A DNA stretch of 64,000 nucleotides from Phocoena phocoena (Eukaryota; Chordata; Mammalia; Artiodactyla; Phocoenidae): positions 115,274,697-115,338,696 of the forward strand of contig NC_089220.1 of assembly GCF_963924675.1 (NCBI RefSeq). Reading direction: 5' to 3'. Under the pieces are notes generated by a model. It was given only the letters and a program-made list of their open reading frames with translations, searched no databases and was not told the origin of the DNA. Every line of letters starts with the position of its first letter. Position 1 is the first letter of the stretch. Positions 23,140 to 42,159 of the stretch are shown here, in pieces. The position numbers and the translations under genes are program-made.

Positions 23140-24115
23140 AAAAGACACTAATTATAAAAGAAAAGTTTGATAAGATGAACATCATCAAAATTAAAAATAT
23201 TTACTCTTTGAAAGACATGGTTAAGAAAATGAAAAAGCAAGCCATAAACTGGGAGAAAATATTTGCAAAACATATATCTTATAAAGGACTTGTATCCTGA
23301 ATATATTATTTATAATTTGATAATAAGAAACAAATGCCCCAGTGAAAACAAATGGGTAAAGATTTGAACAGTCACTTTACCAAAGAACACATATAGATAG
23401 CAAATAAACACTCAAAAAAGATGCTCAGCATCTTTAGTCATTATGGAAATGGAAATTAAAACCAGGAGTTAACATAACACACCATCTTCAATGGTAAAAA
23501 TAAAAGACAAGATCAAGTATTGCAAAGATGTGCAGTAACTGGTCTCATGCAGTTTGCAGGTGGGAGTGCAAAGCAGTATTCCAGCGCTGGAAGATAATCT
23601 GGTGGTATCTTACAAAGTTTAAACGTATACTTACCAAATGACCCAACAGTGCCACTAGGGAAAAATGAAAATCCACGTCCACCTGAAGACTTGAACATGA
23701 ATGTTCATAGGAGCTTTATTCTTAATAGCCCAACTGGAAACAACCCAACTGTTCGCCAGTGGGTAAAGGAATAAACAATTCCTGGCATATTCGTGCCAGG
23801 GAAGGTTGCTCCACAATACGCACAACCACAGGGACAGGACTTAAAGGCTTTATAGACTGAATGAAAGAAATCAGACACAAGAGATGACATACTTTATGAT
23901 TCCATTTATATGAAATTCTGAAAAAGGCAAAACTTTAGTGACAGAAAGCAGATTGCCAGGAGTCAGGAGTAGGAGACTGACTGCAAAGGGACGGGAGAGA
24001 ATTTGGAGGACTGACAGAAATGTTCATGATCTTCATTGTTGAAGTGGTTCTGAGGACTGAGTAAATTTGTCAAAACCCAATGACCTGTACCCTGAAAAGT
24101 GGCGACTTTTGTTAA
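23140..24115 (+). mobile_element. L1 3' region (end of ORF2 and 3' UTR), forward
   Basis: The sequence contains the ATATTTGCAAAACATATATC, AAATGGAAATTAAAACCAGG and ACTTTATGATTCCATTTATA motifs of the L1M 3' end in sense orientation. It directly abuts the antisense L1 segment to its left, an arrangement considered in the findings. Confidence 0.75.
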
Positions 24116-26210
24116 CTATAAATAGGTACATTAGCAATGGCAACAGAAATAAAAGGTACTAGGAATAAATCTAACAAAATGCACAAACCTTCATGAAGAA
24201 AGCTATAAAGCCATGTGAAAGATTTGGCAGACAGTTAATGCCCAGCAAATACTCCATGTGCTCCCCCCACATAGAGCAGCCTCCTTTGCAGTTACGTTGT
24301 GGCCAAGCGATGACTGAGCATGAGAGGAAGTGAGGTGTGTCACGGCCGGAGAGAAGTAGTTCAGAATCTGTCATCTCTTCCGGTTCTCTCTCCTCCTTCC
24401 ACGTGATCTTGGAGACCACAGGATCAAGTTGGTATCAGTAAGGATAGTGGTTGCCTGGCCTGCAGGGGAATTTACCTGAGCTGGAATAAATCTTCATTGT
24501 GTTAAACTGTTGAAATTTTGGGCTTTTTCTGTTGGGGTCACTAGTGCTAACTGCCCTAATACAAAAGAAACATTAAAGAAGACCCAAATATGGGGAGAGT
24601 TGGACCCCATTCATCCATAGGAATACAAATTTTAATAATAACGTTCATGTTATTTCAAAGCAGAAGTCCACTGAGTTCTTCATGCATCTTGACAAACTGA
24701 TTGTACAAAGTATATGGTAGCACAAAGAGACTAGAGTAGCCAGGATATGCCTTAATAAGAAGAAGGTGGCTCTACTAAAATCTACACACTTTATAAAGCC
24801 ACAGTAACTAAGACAGTTTGAACAAGGATAGACAAGCTAATGGTACTGAATAGAGAGCTTTGACATAGACCCAGATGTGATATATAAGTAACATTGTAAA
24901 TGGGTAGGAACAGTTGGTTGTCCACATGGGGCAAAAATGAAATTGAACCATGTCCTGACATCATACCCAAAGTCTAGGTCAAGTAAGTTAAGTAAATGTG
25001 AAATGCTTCACAGGTTTAAAAATTAATATAGAAGAATATCTTTGTAACAACAGAGGAAGATAGGTTTCTTAAACCAGCAAAAAAGGCACTAAGGAAGTAC
25101 TAGACTTTTTTTTTTTTAATCACTAATCTTGGGCTTCCCTGGTGGTGCAGTGGTTGAGAGTCCGCCTGCCAATGCAGGGGACACGGGATTGTGCCCTGGT
25201 CCGGGAAGATCCCACATGCCGCAGAGTGGCTAGGCCCGTGAGTCATGGCCGCTGAGCCTGTGCGTCCGGAGCCTGTGCTCCGTGCAACGGGAGAGGCCGC
25301 AACAGTGAGAGGCCCGCGTACCGCCAAAAAAAAAAAAAAAAAAAAAATCACTAATCTTGATCTCATTAAAATGTAAAACTTCTATTCATCAAAGAACACC
25401 AAAAATAAGAAAGAAAATATAAGCCATACACTGGAAGAAGATATTTACAACACGTACAATGAACAAATAGATGAATGTGTATAAAACTCTTACGAATCAA
25501 CAAAAAGACAACAACAGGAAATCAGGCAAAATACATGAAAAAATATTGCTCAGAAGAGGAAACATAAATGGCAAATGAATATGCAAAAAAAATTCAGCCT
25601 TACTAGTAATTAGGGATTTGCACATTAAAACACAATTAGATATCACTAGACTGGGAAAAATAAGAAAATCTGATGATTGTAATCATTGGCAAGAATGTGG
25701 ATTAAGAGTAACTCTCATGCCCTGCAGGTGGAAGTGTAAATTGTTAGAACTAGTTAAAACGGCTTGGCATTATCTTGTTAAGTGAAGATTAAGTCACCCT
25801 ATGACTCAGTTCTGCCACTCCTAGATGCGGAGCCTTAGAGATGCTCTGACACATCTGTACCAGGAGCCACAAACAAGAACGTCTGTAGCAACAGTGTCTG
25901 GAATAGTGAGAACTGGAAATGACTGAAATATCTGTCTCCCGAAGAACACATATGTCAGTGGTGGCATATTCAGATACCGGAATGCTATACAGCAGTAAAG
26001 ATGAGTAAACTATGCTCCATGCATCAACAAGCTCTCAAAATTACAGGATTGAATGAAAAAAAAAAGCAGATTACTGAAGAATACATACAGCAGGATGCCA
26101 CTTATATAAAGTTCAAAAATTTACAATACATTCAGTGGTATATGAAAGTGGAAGAGGTATAGCCCACCCCGGTGCAGGCAATGAAAAGGTACATTATTTG
26201 TAAAGAAATT
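24116..26210 (+). mobile_element. Second forward L1 fossil (C-terminal ORF2 to 3' UTR), interrupted
   Basis: It starts with the AGGAATAAATCTAACAAAAT motif of L1 ORF2. It then has AAAGCCACAGTAACTAAGAC, ACAAGGATAGACAAGCTAAT and AATAGAGAGCTTTGACATAG, and ends with 3' UTR text around 26100-26200. About 24190-24590 is an unrelated insertion of unidentified class, and a SINE sits at 25132-25345. There is no intact reading frame. Confidence 0.75.
25132..25345 (+). repeat. Short CHR-type SINE, forward, with target duplication
   Basis: It begins GGCTTCCCTGGTGGTGCAGT and ends in a long A-run. AATCACTAATCTTG flanks it at 25118-25131 and 25346-25359. It is inserted inside an older L1 fossil. Confidence 0.95.
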
Positions 26211-27640
26211 TAAAACAATAATAAAACGGACTAAATCTGCTGCCGCTCATCCCCATGCATCAGCAATTCTGAACAATACTGTGCACAAAACTCTCCTCCC
26301 CACAAAGACAACTACTTCCAATCCCCACCCTTCCACCTTGGTATACAACTGAACACGTTGTTTGGAGACATTTTATTTCTGTAGTAAAAAGTATCATGAG
26401 AAGTAACAGGGTGCTAAAATTAAAGTTCAGCTGAGTGGTTTCTCTTGGAGAGCGAGAGAGGGATACAAATGGGGACCAGCAGATGCCTTCAAAGGTAATG
26501 CCTTACGTTCTATTTTTTAAACCAAGTGATGGGTACGTGGCTGTTTATCACATTTTTAATATTAAGTATCTATTATGTTTATATCTTCTTCTGTGTGTAT
26601 GAAATATTCCACCCTCAAGAGAAGACTGAAAATGCAAAATCAGCAGGGGGAGGGCCAGGTTGGAGAGAACTCGCTCTGTAATGCACTGGAAGCTGCAAGC
26701 TTAAGAAAGAATAAAAGAACCATGGTTGACCAGAAAAGGATGAGGAACCACATGGGGGCAGCAGCAGCAGACACCCAGGCTGAAGCTCAGGGGATGTGGG
26801 GGCATGAACTGAGGGGGAAATCTGGGGAAGCCATGGGCACGGGTGAGGCTTCCAGGAAGCACATGTGGAGTGAGAAGATGGGGGTCACAGCCAGGGGCCC
26901 AGAAGCACTGAGCCTCAGGAGAAGGAACCCCTACTTCTGAGGCTGAGGCTGAACAGGAAGGCAGAGCAGCGAGAGGAGAGCAGGTCCTGAAAGCTGGGGA
27001 GGGCTGGTCAGCAGGCCACACACTGCTGGGAGGGCAGCAGGACAAAGCCGAGGAATCCGCCCTGGATTTCACAATGAGGGCCATGGAGGACCCAGTTGTT
27101 CTGTGTAGAAGAGGGGGGAGCCAGATTGCAGTGGAGGACGATGTGACTCAGAGGAAGGGAAATGAGGGTGGGGAGTCCAGACAGATCTCCAGAAGTTTGG
27201 CTGAGAAGATGGGAGCGGCAGCTGGGAAGAGACATGGAGTCAAGGGAGGGATTTTATTAAACTTTTAAAATGTTCTTTTAAAAACCCCAATCTGGTTCAG
27301 CCCTGCTAGGGCAGAGAGGGTGCCTTCAGACCTTACCCAGGTGCTGGCAACTGTAAGCATGGCAGGTTTTCGCTGGAGTCAAAGCAGGGGGTTCGGTGGC
27401 GTTTCTAGGGTGGGGCTGGCTGTCTGCCATGGTGGGGAGGAGTATTTTATCACTGTTCAGAATCGCTGGTAGCTGGTGATGGTGAAAGATAAGAGGAAGC
27501 AAACCACTTTTAGTAATTTTTATTCTTGTTTTTAAATTCTCTACAGACTATGCACCTTTTCTTGCCTGCACAGACAGACCGCTCCTACCACCCAGCCCTC
27601 GGTACATACCACCAATGGGAGGAACAAGGTTTGAGTCGGT
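26211..27640. other. Intergenic, no recognised gene
   Basis: There is purine-rich sequence around 26640-27240. An open stretch at 26575-26940 shows no recognisable domain. I see no support for a gene. Confidence 0.5.
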
Positions 27641-27765
27641 GCCCTTTGGCCCACTGTGATTGAGGCTAATTATTACCCCCTTAGGGTTGTTGTGAGGATG
27701 GAATGAGAGAACAGGAAAGCACCAAGTGCCTAGCACACAGTAGGTGCTTACTAAGCAGACTGCTG
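27640..27765 (+). repeat. MIR fragment
   Basis: It contains AGGGTTGTTGTGAGGATGGA, then AAGTGCCTAGCACACAGTAG and GTGCTTACTAA, the 3' half of a forward MIR. Confidence 0.75.
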
Positions 27766-28119
27766 ACCTTTTGAAGGCAGGGAACAGAGAAGATAGTGAC
27801 TGGAGTTGCTCCAGGCCCCAGTGGAGGAACAAGGCCCAGTGTGGACCTGGGGTAGATCCAGCATAGGGTGGGTGGGGGTGAGTCTCCTGGATCTACCCCT
27901 TGCAGTTTGGCTGGGCCCGCAGCTAATCCCTCCCACCCCCCAGCTGCTGTCTGTCCACAAAGTCCTCCCCATAGACCCAGAGGCCAGGCCTGCATCCCGC
28001 CGTGCCCTGCCCCCCCGCACGTCCCAGAGGACCCACCGCTGCCTGGGCTGCAGGGGGCAGTTGTCATGGGGATGCAGGGCCTGCTGAGCTGCCTCCTTAG
28101 CAACGGGACTCCCAGGCCG

Positions 28120-28133
28120 GCTACCATGGCAAC
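28120..28133 (+). promoter_or_regulatory. RFX X-box-like site
   Basis: GCTACCATGGCAAC matches the X-box pattern (GTNRCC, short spacer, RGYAAC) at all but one fixed base. A second RGYAAC half-site (AGCAAC) lies at 28099-28104, and GTTGTCATGG at about 28058 is a degenerate half-site. RFX factors use such sites in ciliary and other promoters. Binding is not shown by the sequence. Confidence 0.4.
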
Positions 28134-28152
28134 AGCATCGACTAAGCAATCA

Positions 28153-28178
28153 GGGATGGGGATGGGGATGGGGACGGG
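28153..28178 (+). repeat. (GGGGAT)n tract, G-quadruplex-capable
   Basis: Four runs of three to four G separated by two bases (AT, AT, AT/AC) meet the standard quadruplex pattern with very short loops. It lies 20 bases right of the X-box-like site. Confidence 0.7.
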
Positions 28179-29181
28179 TTCCCTGCCCTTGTCTGAGGAC
28201 CTTCCCCTCCGGAGGGCGGGCTACACAGCAATCTTTGCGCGACGCTGGGAGCCCCTGGGACTTCACTTTTCCAGCGGTGGATCACTGCCTCTCTCCTACA
28301 TGGTGAGGTCCAGCTCCAAGGGCCCTCGGGGACCCTCTGCAGCCAGGGGTGGGGGAGGCGGCCATCTGAAGGCTTTGCAGAGGGTCTTGGGGTCAGGCTT
28401 ACCCCTCCTACCACAGTGGGGAGTAGTTGCCACACCTCCTAACAGTGAGGCCTCTCAGATTCCCCAACCCCAGCAGGAGTCCACGGGCTGTGGCCCCTCC
28501 ATGGCCACTCTGAAAAGCAACCTTTTGTCCTGGCCATGACATCCGCCCCCCAGCCTGGTCACCTTTTGTCCCCCAGCCACCCTCCATCTGAGGGCCCATC
28601 TAATCAAGCTAAGAGGGCATCTCCCTCTTCAGTATCCAGCTGCAGTTCACATGCACACTGACTACCCTCCTCCTTCAGGGAGCACCAAGGAGTTCCAGGG
28701 ACTCTGCAGCCCCACAGCCGGGGTGGGAAGGACCTGAGTCAGGGTCTTGCACCTACACTAGCAGACAAAGCACACATACTCTCTTTCTCACCCTCCTCCT
28801 TAATGACTCTCGTCAGCCCCGCCCACAGTGCGCGCTTCTGTCCATAGCCAGACCTCGCACTCCCTTGCAGCTTTGCCTGCCTGCTCGTGGGGGCACAGGC
28901 TGTGCACACAAGCGCCCCGTGCTCTAGGGACCATGTCCCACTGCCCTCCACGGCCTGGCTCCTGAGGCTCCCGAAGTCCCCCCATCCCAATCCCTGGCCC
29001 CTAGAAGAAGGCAGCAGCTACTGGAATTTTTTTATTGAAATAGAATATACAACTCGGCGCATTTACCATTTTCTGTTTTAAAAATGGAAGATTTGAAAAT
29101 TGCTTGTGGGGGATTGGGGATGGGAGTGCCCACTGACTGGACCTGGCTTTCCCAGTCTCTGGAGTGGCTGGGCTGAGTCAA

Positions 29182-29196
29182 AGCTTTTTATAAAGA

Positions 29197-29227
<31 letters not shown>

Positions 29228-29243
29228 CTCAGAGCTTTTTATA

Positions 29244-29286
<43 letters not shown>

Positions 29287-29291
29287 CTCAG
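29182..29291 (+). repeat. Tandem duplication containing two (TG)n arrays
   Basis: Two units each start AGCTTTTTATAAAG, continue as a TG array and end TACTCAG (29182-29232 and 29233-29291). The second array is longer, and the first has an interrupting ATGTGTA. It looks like one locus duplicated in place, followed by independent repeat-length change. Confidence 0.85.
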
Positions 29292-30134
29292 GGCCCTGGA
29301 CCCTCTACCCAACTCCTATTCCCTCCCTGCTCCCGCCACCTCCAGGACTAGACTGAGTTTGGATGCAGAACTCAAGTTGAGTGTGCTGCTACTCCAGCTC
29401 TGAGAACTCCCTGGGCCCAAGGGGGCTTCTCCTGCCCAGTAGAGACCAAGGCCAGGTGGCTCCTCGTCTCTCCCTAAGATCCCAGGATCCTTCACTCTCT
29501 TCTTCCCTGGATTATTGCCTCACACTCCCCGTGACCCATCTATGGAGAAATTTTGTCCACATCCCAGGACAAAACCTGATCTTATCAACATTCTGGCTTA
29601 AGAGTAAGGAGGAGGGTTCTAGATGGACAAGGCAGTACCAGCCCTCCTCATTAATCAGGTCTTGGCAGCCTAACCTCCTCTAGCTCTTTAGGCAGTGGGC
29701 AGACCACTGGCCTTGTCTCTGGCAGGTGTCTGAGCTGCTTTCACAATGGCGCCTGCCCTGGACCTGCTTCTGGCTCCTAGTTGCCTTCGGAATCAAGGTC
29801 AGTCCCCTTAGCCTGTCATCTAAGGCCTTCTCTCTGACCATCCAGCCTCTGGATCTCTTCCCAAAGTCCCTGACTCTACAACTCCACATCCACCTCAGTC
29901 ATGTCCCCACTGTGCACTCCATCCGACACCCGCCGCCTCCTTCCTTCCTTCCCTCCAACTCTTCCCACACCTGGAGGCCTGGCTCAAGCCCACCACTGGC
30001 CACACACCTTCCTTAGGCCCTTAGAAAGTTGCAGCCACCTCCTGTGTCCTGAGATCATAAGCCCTGGAGCCCGCAGCCAAAGCTCCCCAGGCTCTCACCA
30101 TAGCTCGCTGGGGCAATGCGCTGGGCACGTGAGG

Positions 30135-30390
30135 AGGGGGCAGAAGAAACATGATTTACTGAGCACCTACTATGGTATGTGCAAGGCGCTGGGCTGGGCA
30201 TTTCACACGTACTACTTTTCTTATCTGGTCCTCATAGGTCCTTGTGAGGTGGTACCGTAAGTATTCCCATTTTACAAATGGGGTAACAGAAAGCTCAGAT
30301 AACTTGCCCAAGGTCACACAGCTAAGAAGTGGCAGGTCTGGGATTCGAATTCAGGTCTGATTACCTCTAAACTCTGGTCTGTTGAATTCA
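30135..30390 (-). repeat. MIR, reverse, well preserved
   Basis: The reverse MIR text is clear: ACTGAGCACCTACTATG, GGTCCTCATAGGTCCTTGTG, CCCATTTTACAAATGGGG, AACTTGCCCAAGGTCACACA and GGGATTCGAATTCAGGTC. A forward MIR lies 25 bases to its right. Confidence 0.85.
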
Positions 30391-30414
30391 GCCCCTCAAC
30401 ACAATTTTCTAATG

Positions 30415-30650
30415 AAAGGAACATCGGCTTTGGCCTCAGGTAGGCCTGGATTACAATCTCAGATCAGTCCCAGCTCTGCCACTTGTAGTTATGCGATTCT
30501 GGAATAATTACCAAAACTTGGTTTCCTTATCTGTGAAATGGGAAGAATCTAAGTAACTACACCTCCTGGCCTTTGTAAAATTGAAGAAGTTAACGTGTGT
30601 AAAGTGCTAAACCAGTGCTTGGCACAGAGCAGACGCAATAAATAGAAGCT
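30415..30650 (+). repeat. MIR, forward
   Basis: The core reads CAGCTCTGCCACTTGTAG, TTATCTGTGAAATGGGAAG, AAAGTGCTAAACCAGTGCTT and GGCACAGAGCAGACGCAATA. It forms an inverted pair with the neighbouring reverse MIR. Confidence 0.8.
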
Positions 30651-31014
30651 TCCCTCACCTCCCCCTGTACAGATGAGAAAACGGAGGGCCACAGAGGTGA
30701 TGGGAATGTGCTTGAGGCCCTACAGGAAAGGAGAGGCACAGCCTGGAGTCTTCTTCTTCCACGTAAGAGGTCGGGCTGGGACTGGATTTGAGACCAGAGA
30801 CGGGGAGAGAGGGGGCCTGCTGAGAAGCCCGGGGGGTCCTCTTCCCTGAGGACTGGAGAGAATACTTCCCCCAGGCCCTGTGGTGCCCAGCCTGCGGGCC
30901 AAGGCAGGTTGCTGGATGTAAGGTGACCTGGGTGTCCTGGCAACATGGGGTTAAACTAGATCGCACACGTGTGAGTGGCTATCTACATGGCTCTACAGAG
31001 CACTACATAACTAT

Positions 31015-31066
31015 ACATATACACATCTTACATATATATACATATACATATTCATATACATATCTT
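31015..31066 (+). repeat. (ATACAT)n-like AT-rich simple repeat
   Basis: Alternating TATACA/CATATA units lie downstream of HCN4, within the putative HCN4 3' UTR or just beyond it. Confidence 0.75.
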
Positions 31067-31545
31067 GCTAAGTTTGCAGTAGAAAAAAATGCAAGACTCT
31101 CAGGGCCCTGGCCCGTTTGTCCCAAGGACTCAGGCGACTGAGGCTCCCCAGGAACAAACCCAAGGGCAGCCCTTCCTGGAGGAATGGGATGACCCCTAGC
31201 AGAGTGGGGCTCTAGGTTCACAGCTAAGGGCCTGGTGGTGGCTATTGCCCTAAAATCAATACAATGACAAGTCTGCTCTAGGTATCCCAAACATGGGTCA
31301 CCCCCACCCTTGCCAAGCCCCAGAGAACCCACCTGCCTTCCTCTCACTTTTGCATTTGGGCCCTGCCTGCTCCCCTCCCCCCTCCCTCTAGTGCTGAGTA
31401 TTAAAATAGTCTATAAAAGCAAGTGACCAAAATTCTATAGCTCTAAGAATACCTGGTTATTTTCTGCTCTTTTGTTTTTCTGGTGTGGGTTTTTAAATGA
31501 TAATTATTATTGTTATTGGTATATCTCCTAATCACAGTTAAACCT

Positions 31546-31600
31546 GAAGAAAGAAAGGAGAAAAAAAGAGGAGAGAAGGAGGGAGGGAGGGAGGGAGGGA
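31546..31600 (+). repeat. Polypurine / (GGGA)n tract just past the HCN4 stop
   Basis: About 55 bases are almost all purine on the + strand, ending in GGGA repeats. In HCN4 mRNA this is a C/U tract with CCCU repeats that starts within 10 bases after the stop codon. Confidence 0.85.
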
Positions 31601-31607
31601 ATGCAGC

Positions 31608-38624
<7,017 letters not shown>

Positions 38625-38849
38625 TCACCTGGGCTGTGAGGACAACACGAAGAAGAGCCAGCCCACCAGAGGCTCCTCAGGGTACTATGGTCTGCGGTCA
38701 CACCAGGGACATGGTGTTTCCCTAAATCTGTCACTAGACTCTCAGGACCCCCCCCAGGGGCAGCGGGTTCTGCCAAAGGCAGCCATGGAACTGCAGGGGG
38801 GGGCAGTACAGACACCTAGGCTCCAAGTTCACACAGACCTTGATCCCAG

Positions 38850-39030
38850 GCCCAACTCCTACCCAATTCCTACTTGTGTGACCTTGAGAAAGTTCCTGAA
38901 CCTCTCTGATCATGTTTCCTCATCTGGGAAATGGCGATAAAATTTCTTACCTTGAGTGGGTTGTCAAAAGGATTAAATTATACATATAAAGTGCTTAGTA
39001 CTAGGTATGGAAGTATTCAACAAATTGCAA
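38850..39030 (+). repeat. MIR fragment
   Basis: TGTGTGACCTTGAGAAAGTT, TGTTTCCTCATCTGGGAAAT and AAAGTGCTTAGTACTAGGTA are degraded forward MIR core text. Confidence 0.75.
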
Positions 39031-40737
39031 ACCATTATTGATAAGTTATTAATAATTAATCCTTATGATTAGTTAACGTGTATGAGTAGTAATGCTCTCC
39101 TGTACAGTTTAATAAGGTACAGCAACCGTGGCCACCCGTGTATCTCCACCCCTGTGGCTCTGAGCAAGAGGCTGAGGTGTGGCTGGGCAGGGCCAAGGAT
39201 GCGTACATCCCAGCATCCCTGCCCCACCTCCCTCCTCCCCAAGCTGCCTCTTGGTCTGGTTTCAGCAGGGGTCACCATGGTGACAGGATGGGGAGGGGAC
39301 AGAGATGGAAAGAAGTCTAGAGAGAGGTCTCTGGAAGTTCTAGCCTTGCCTCTGGCCTGGGAGACTCTGGAGGTGCCCCCACCCCTAGTTCTGGTCCCTC
39401 CATATTATTCCCAGGTAGAGAGCCTTCCTGGAGAGGGGCTTTGGGCCAAACCTGAAGAGTTGTCAAATGCCACAGAGACCTAGTTTAAGCCCATTTCAGA
39501 TGGGGGAACCTGAGACCCAAAGAAACAGACCCTAGATATTTCAACCCCTGTCTAGTGGTCTTTTAGCAACAGCCCCGTAGCTGGTGGCAGGATATTCTGA
39601 TACTTGAGACCTCAGTTTCCCCTTCTGAAATATAGGCTTAGCCTGGGTCTTGGTCTGGAGAAACCAAAGATGAATACTACTGTGTATCACCCCTTGGGTT
39701 GTGCCCACCTGTGGCCCCCTTAGTAGCATGACTCTGGATGTACGAGCTGAAAGGATGAAACAGACCTTGGAAAGTTTCCTGAAGGATGGCAGCTCTAGCT
39801 GTCCCATCACCCCTGTGTCCCCGGCAACAGAGAGACAGTAACACCGAACGTGAGGGGGCGGGCACACGGTCCCACAGTCATCATCTCATTCAAACTCACA
39901 ACAACCCTTTGCTGCAAATGTTGTTAAGGCTTTTACACCCAGGCTCAGAGAAGTAAACGGACTTGCCCTTGGTCATGGCGGCAGCAGAAGGGGCAGATTT
40001 GAACCCAGGGCTGCCTGCAAATTATTAGATTGGCCCAGGGCGGGAAGGGTGGTTTTCAGTAGCTCTGTTTTGTAAATAAAACAACTCAAACCCAAAGTGG
40101 CCAAGTGATGTGGCCAGATCCACACAGCAAGCTGGACCCAGGGCCAGGCGGGACTCTCCGGCATCTCACCTCTGTAAGCCTGGTGCACAGCGTAATACTG
40201 TAGACAGAGCTGTGCGCCTGGCAGCCTAGCCCCACTGGGGCCCAGAAACCAGCCCCAGGGCTGTCAGCATGCCATTGCCCAGCTTAGCAGACACATCTCT
40301 GTATAAGGAGGGGCGGGGACTAGAGACCAGGCAGGGCAGGCAGCTCCTGAGTACCAGTGCCCCAGCTGTGGCTCCAAGGGAAGATCCCACTTCTGTCTCT
40401 AAAGCAGCTGCTTAGGTGAACACAACAGCTCTATGACCTTGGGCCCACTAACCTTGCGAAGTCTTGGTTGACCAGAATGCCACCAGCTCCCCAACTCTGG
40501 GGGGATGGGGAGGGTGAGTGACATGGGACCACCTAGTCTCAGAGATGGCTAACACCTGTCCTCACCTCCCTCCACACCTCAGCATCTCCTCAACTAAAAC
40601 AAAGCTAGACATCTGCCCCCACTTCTCAGGGTTGTTCAAGAAATTAAACTGGCTAAGAAAGTGCTCTGGGCCCTGAACACATACGTGGGTGGTGGAGGGG
40701 GGGATTCATTATTATTAAGTTCCTTCATTTCCCAACT

Positions 40738-41086
40738 TGTATGAACTGAAATCTCCCCAAAATCCTATGTTGAAGCCCTAACTCTCAATGTAATGGTATT
40801 AGGAGGTGGAGCCTTTGCAAGATGATTAGGTCATGAGGGTAGGGCCCCATGGATGGAATTAGTGCCCTTACAAGAAGAGACACGCGAGAGTTGATATGTG
40901 GCCACGTGAGGACACAGAAAGAGGACGGCCATCTACAAACCAGGAAGCGGGCCCTCACCAGAACCTGACCATGACAGCATCCTGATCTCATCCTTCCAGC
41001 CTCCAGAACTGTGAGAAATAAATATTTGTCATCTAAGCCCCCCAGCCTGTGGTATCTTGTTCTAACAGCCAAAAACAGATACCACA
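40738..41086 (+). repeat. MaLR (MST/MLT1-like) solo LTR, forward
   Basis: It starts TGTATGAACTGAAATCTCCC and has AATGGTATTAGGAGGTGGAG, AACCAGGAAGCGGGCCCTCA and CCTCCAGAACTGTGAGAAAT, and ends near ACCACA. This is a nearly complete LTR of the ERVL-MaLR class, without flanking internal sequence. Confidence 0.93.
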
Positions 41087-42159
41087 CTGAAGGAAGACTT
41101 GGATCACTTTTAGAAAGCATCCCAGACTCCACAGCCTGCAATAACTGCTCCTTTCTATGTATTACTCTGGGTCTTAAAGACCAGATCAAGGTTGGCACAT
41201 TTGAATGCAATGTGTTCTTTCCTTTTTCTATCATCCTTGTTTTTCTTTTCTTTGTAACTAATTTTCTTCCAAGATCAGGTCCTTGTATAATTTTGCCTTT
41301 ATACTGATCTCAGCAACGAGTATGCAGAGCACATGGTAGGGTCTCAGGAACTGAGAAGTGCTTAAGCGACGAAGGTGACGGTGATGAAGACAGTGGTGGG
41401 GATGATGGTGATCAGGGCTGCCACGAGTATACACAGTGGCATTCGAAAAAGGCCCCAGTCTGGGCAGGCACAGCCCACAGGGAACCTGCTTTTGCAGGAA
41501 GAGAAAAAGGTGCTTTTTCCTGCAGGTGGCACAGACTCATGTATCCTCAGAGAGCGTGGTGGTGGTGGCGTGCCTGATATTGGCTGAAGGATGCAGATGC
41601 TGGGAGTGTCCTGTAGGGGTGGGATGGTGGTAGTTCTGGTGGTGGTGAGGGGTACTGCGGATGGCTCTCAGACACACAAAGCCAGGGGCACCGGCATGGC
41701 AAAGTCTGAGCTTTCTGCAAAGAGGTGGTGGGGGATACATCCATTCAGGCTAGGAGGGTACCCCAGACGGTGGACACTCACCCCACCCCCAACACTCTAC
41801 AGCACCCAGGGGTGGTTGCTGAGAGCAAGGCTGGACGTTGCTGGGAGAGGTTGCTAAACACCTGTGTGTCCCCACTGTGGGCTGGGGCCATAGGCCACCC
41901 GCAAGTCAGCTGCACTGTGCAAATATTTGTCTTGCTCTTTATACCTCATTAAAACCCCCTTTTATGATGTTGGTTCTGACTTTCGGGGTTGACTGTCTTC
42001 ATTTCAAGGGCCCCACAAGGCTTGCCAGGCAGGTGGCCTGGACAGCTCACTCTCTGTGCCCAGCATGGCACTTGGGGGAAGCTCCTACTCCTATTCCCTT
42101 CTGTAGTTTCTGAACCACAGGGTAACGGCAGGGTGACACGTCTCTCACCGTCTCCCACC

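Noticed and set aside
26575..27268. Open stretch with a possible coding start at 26575
   Set aside because: The translation is Glu/Gly/Arg-rich and unfamiliar, with purine-rich composition and no splice or promoter signals. No support for a gene.
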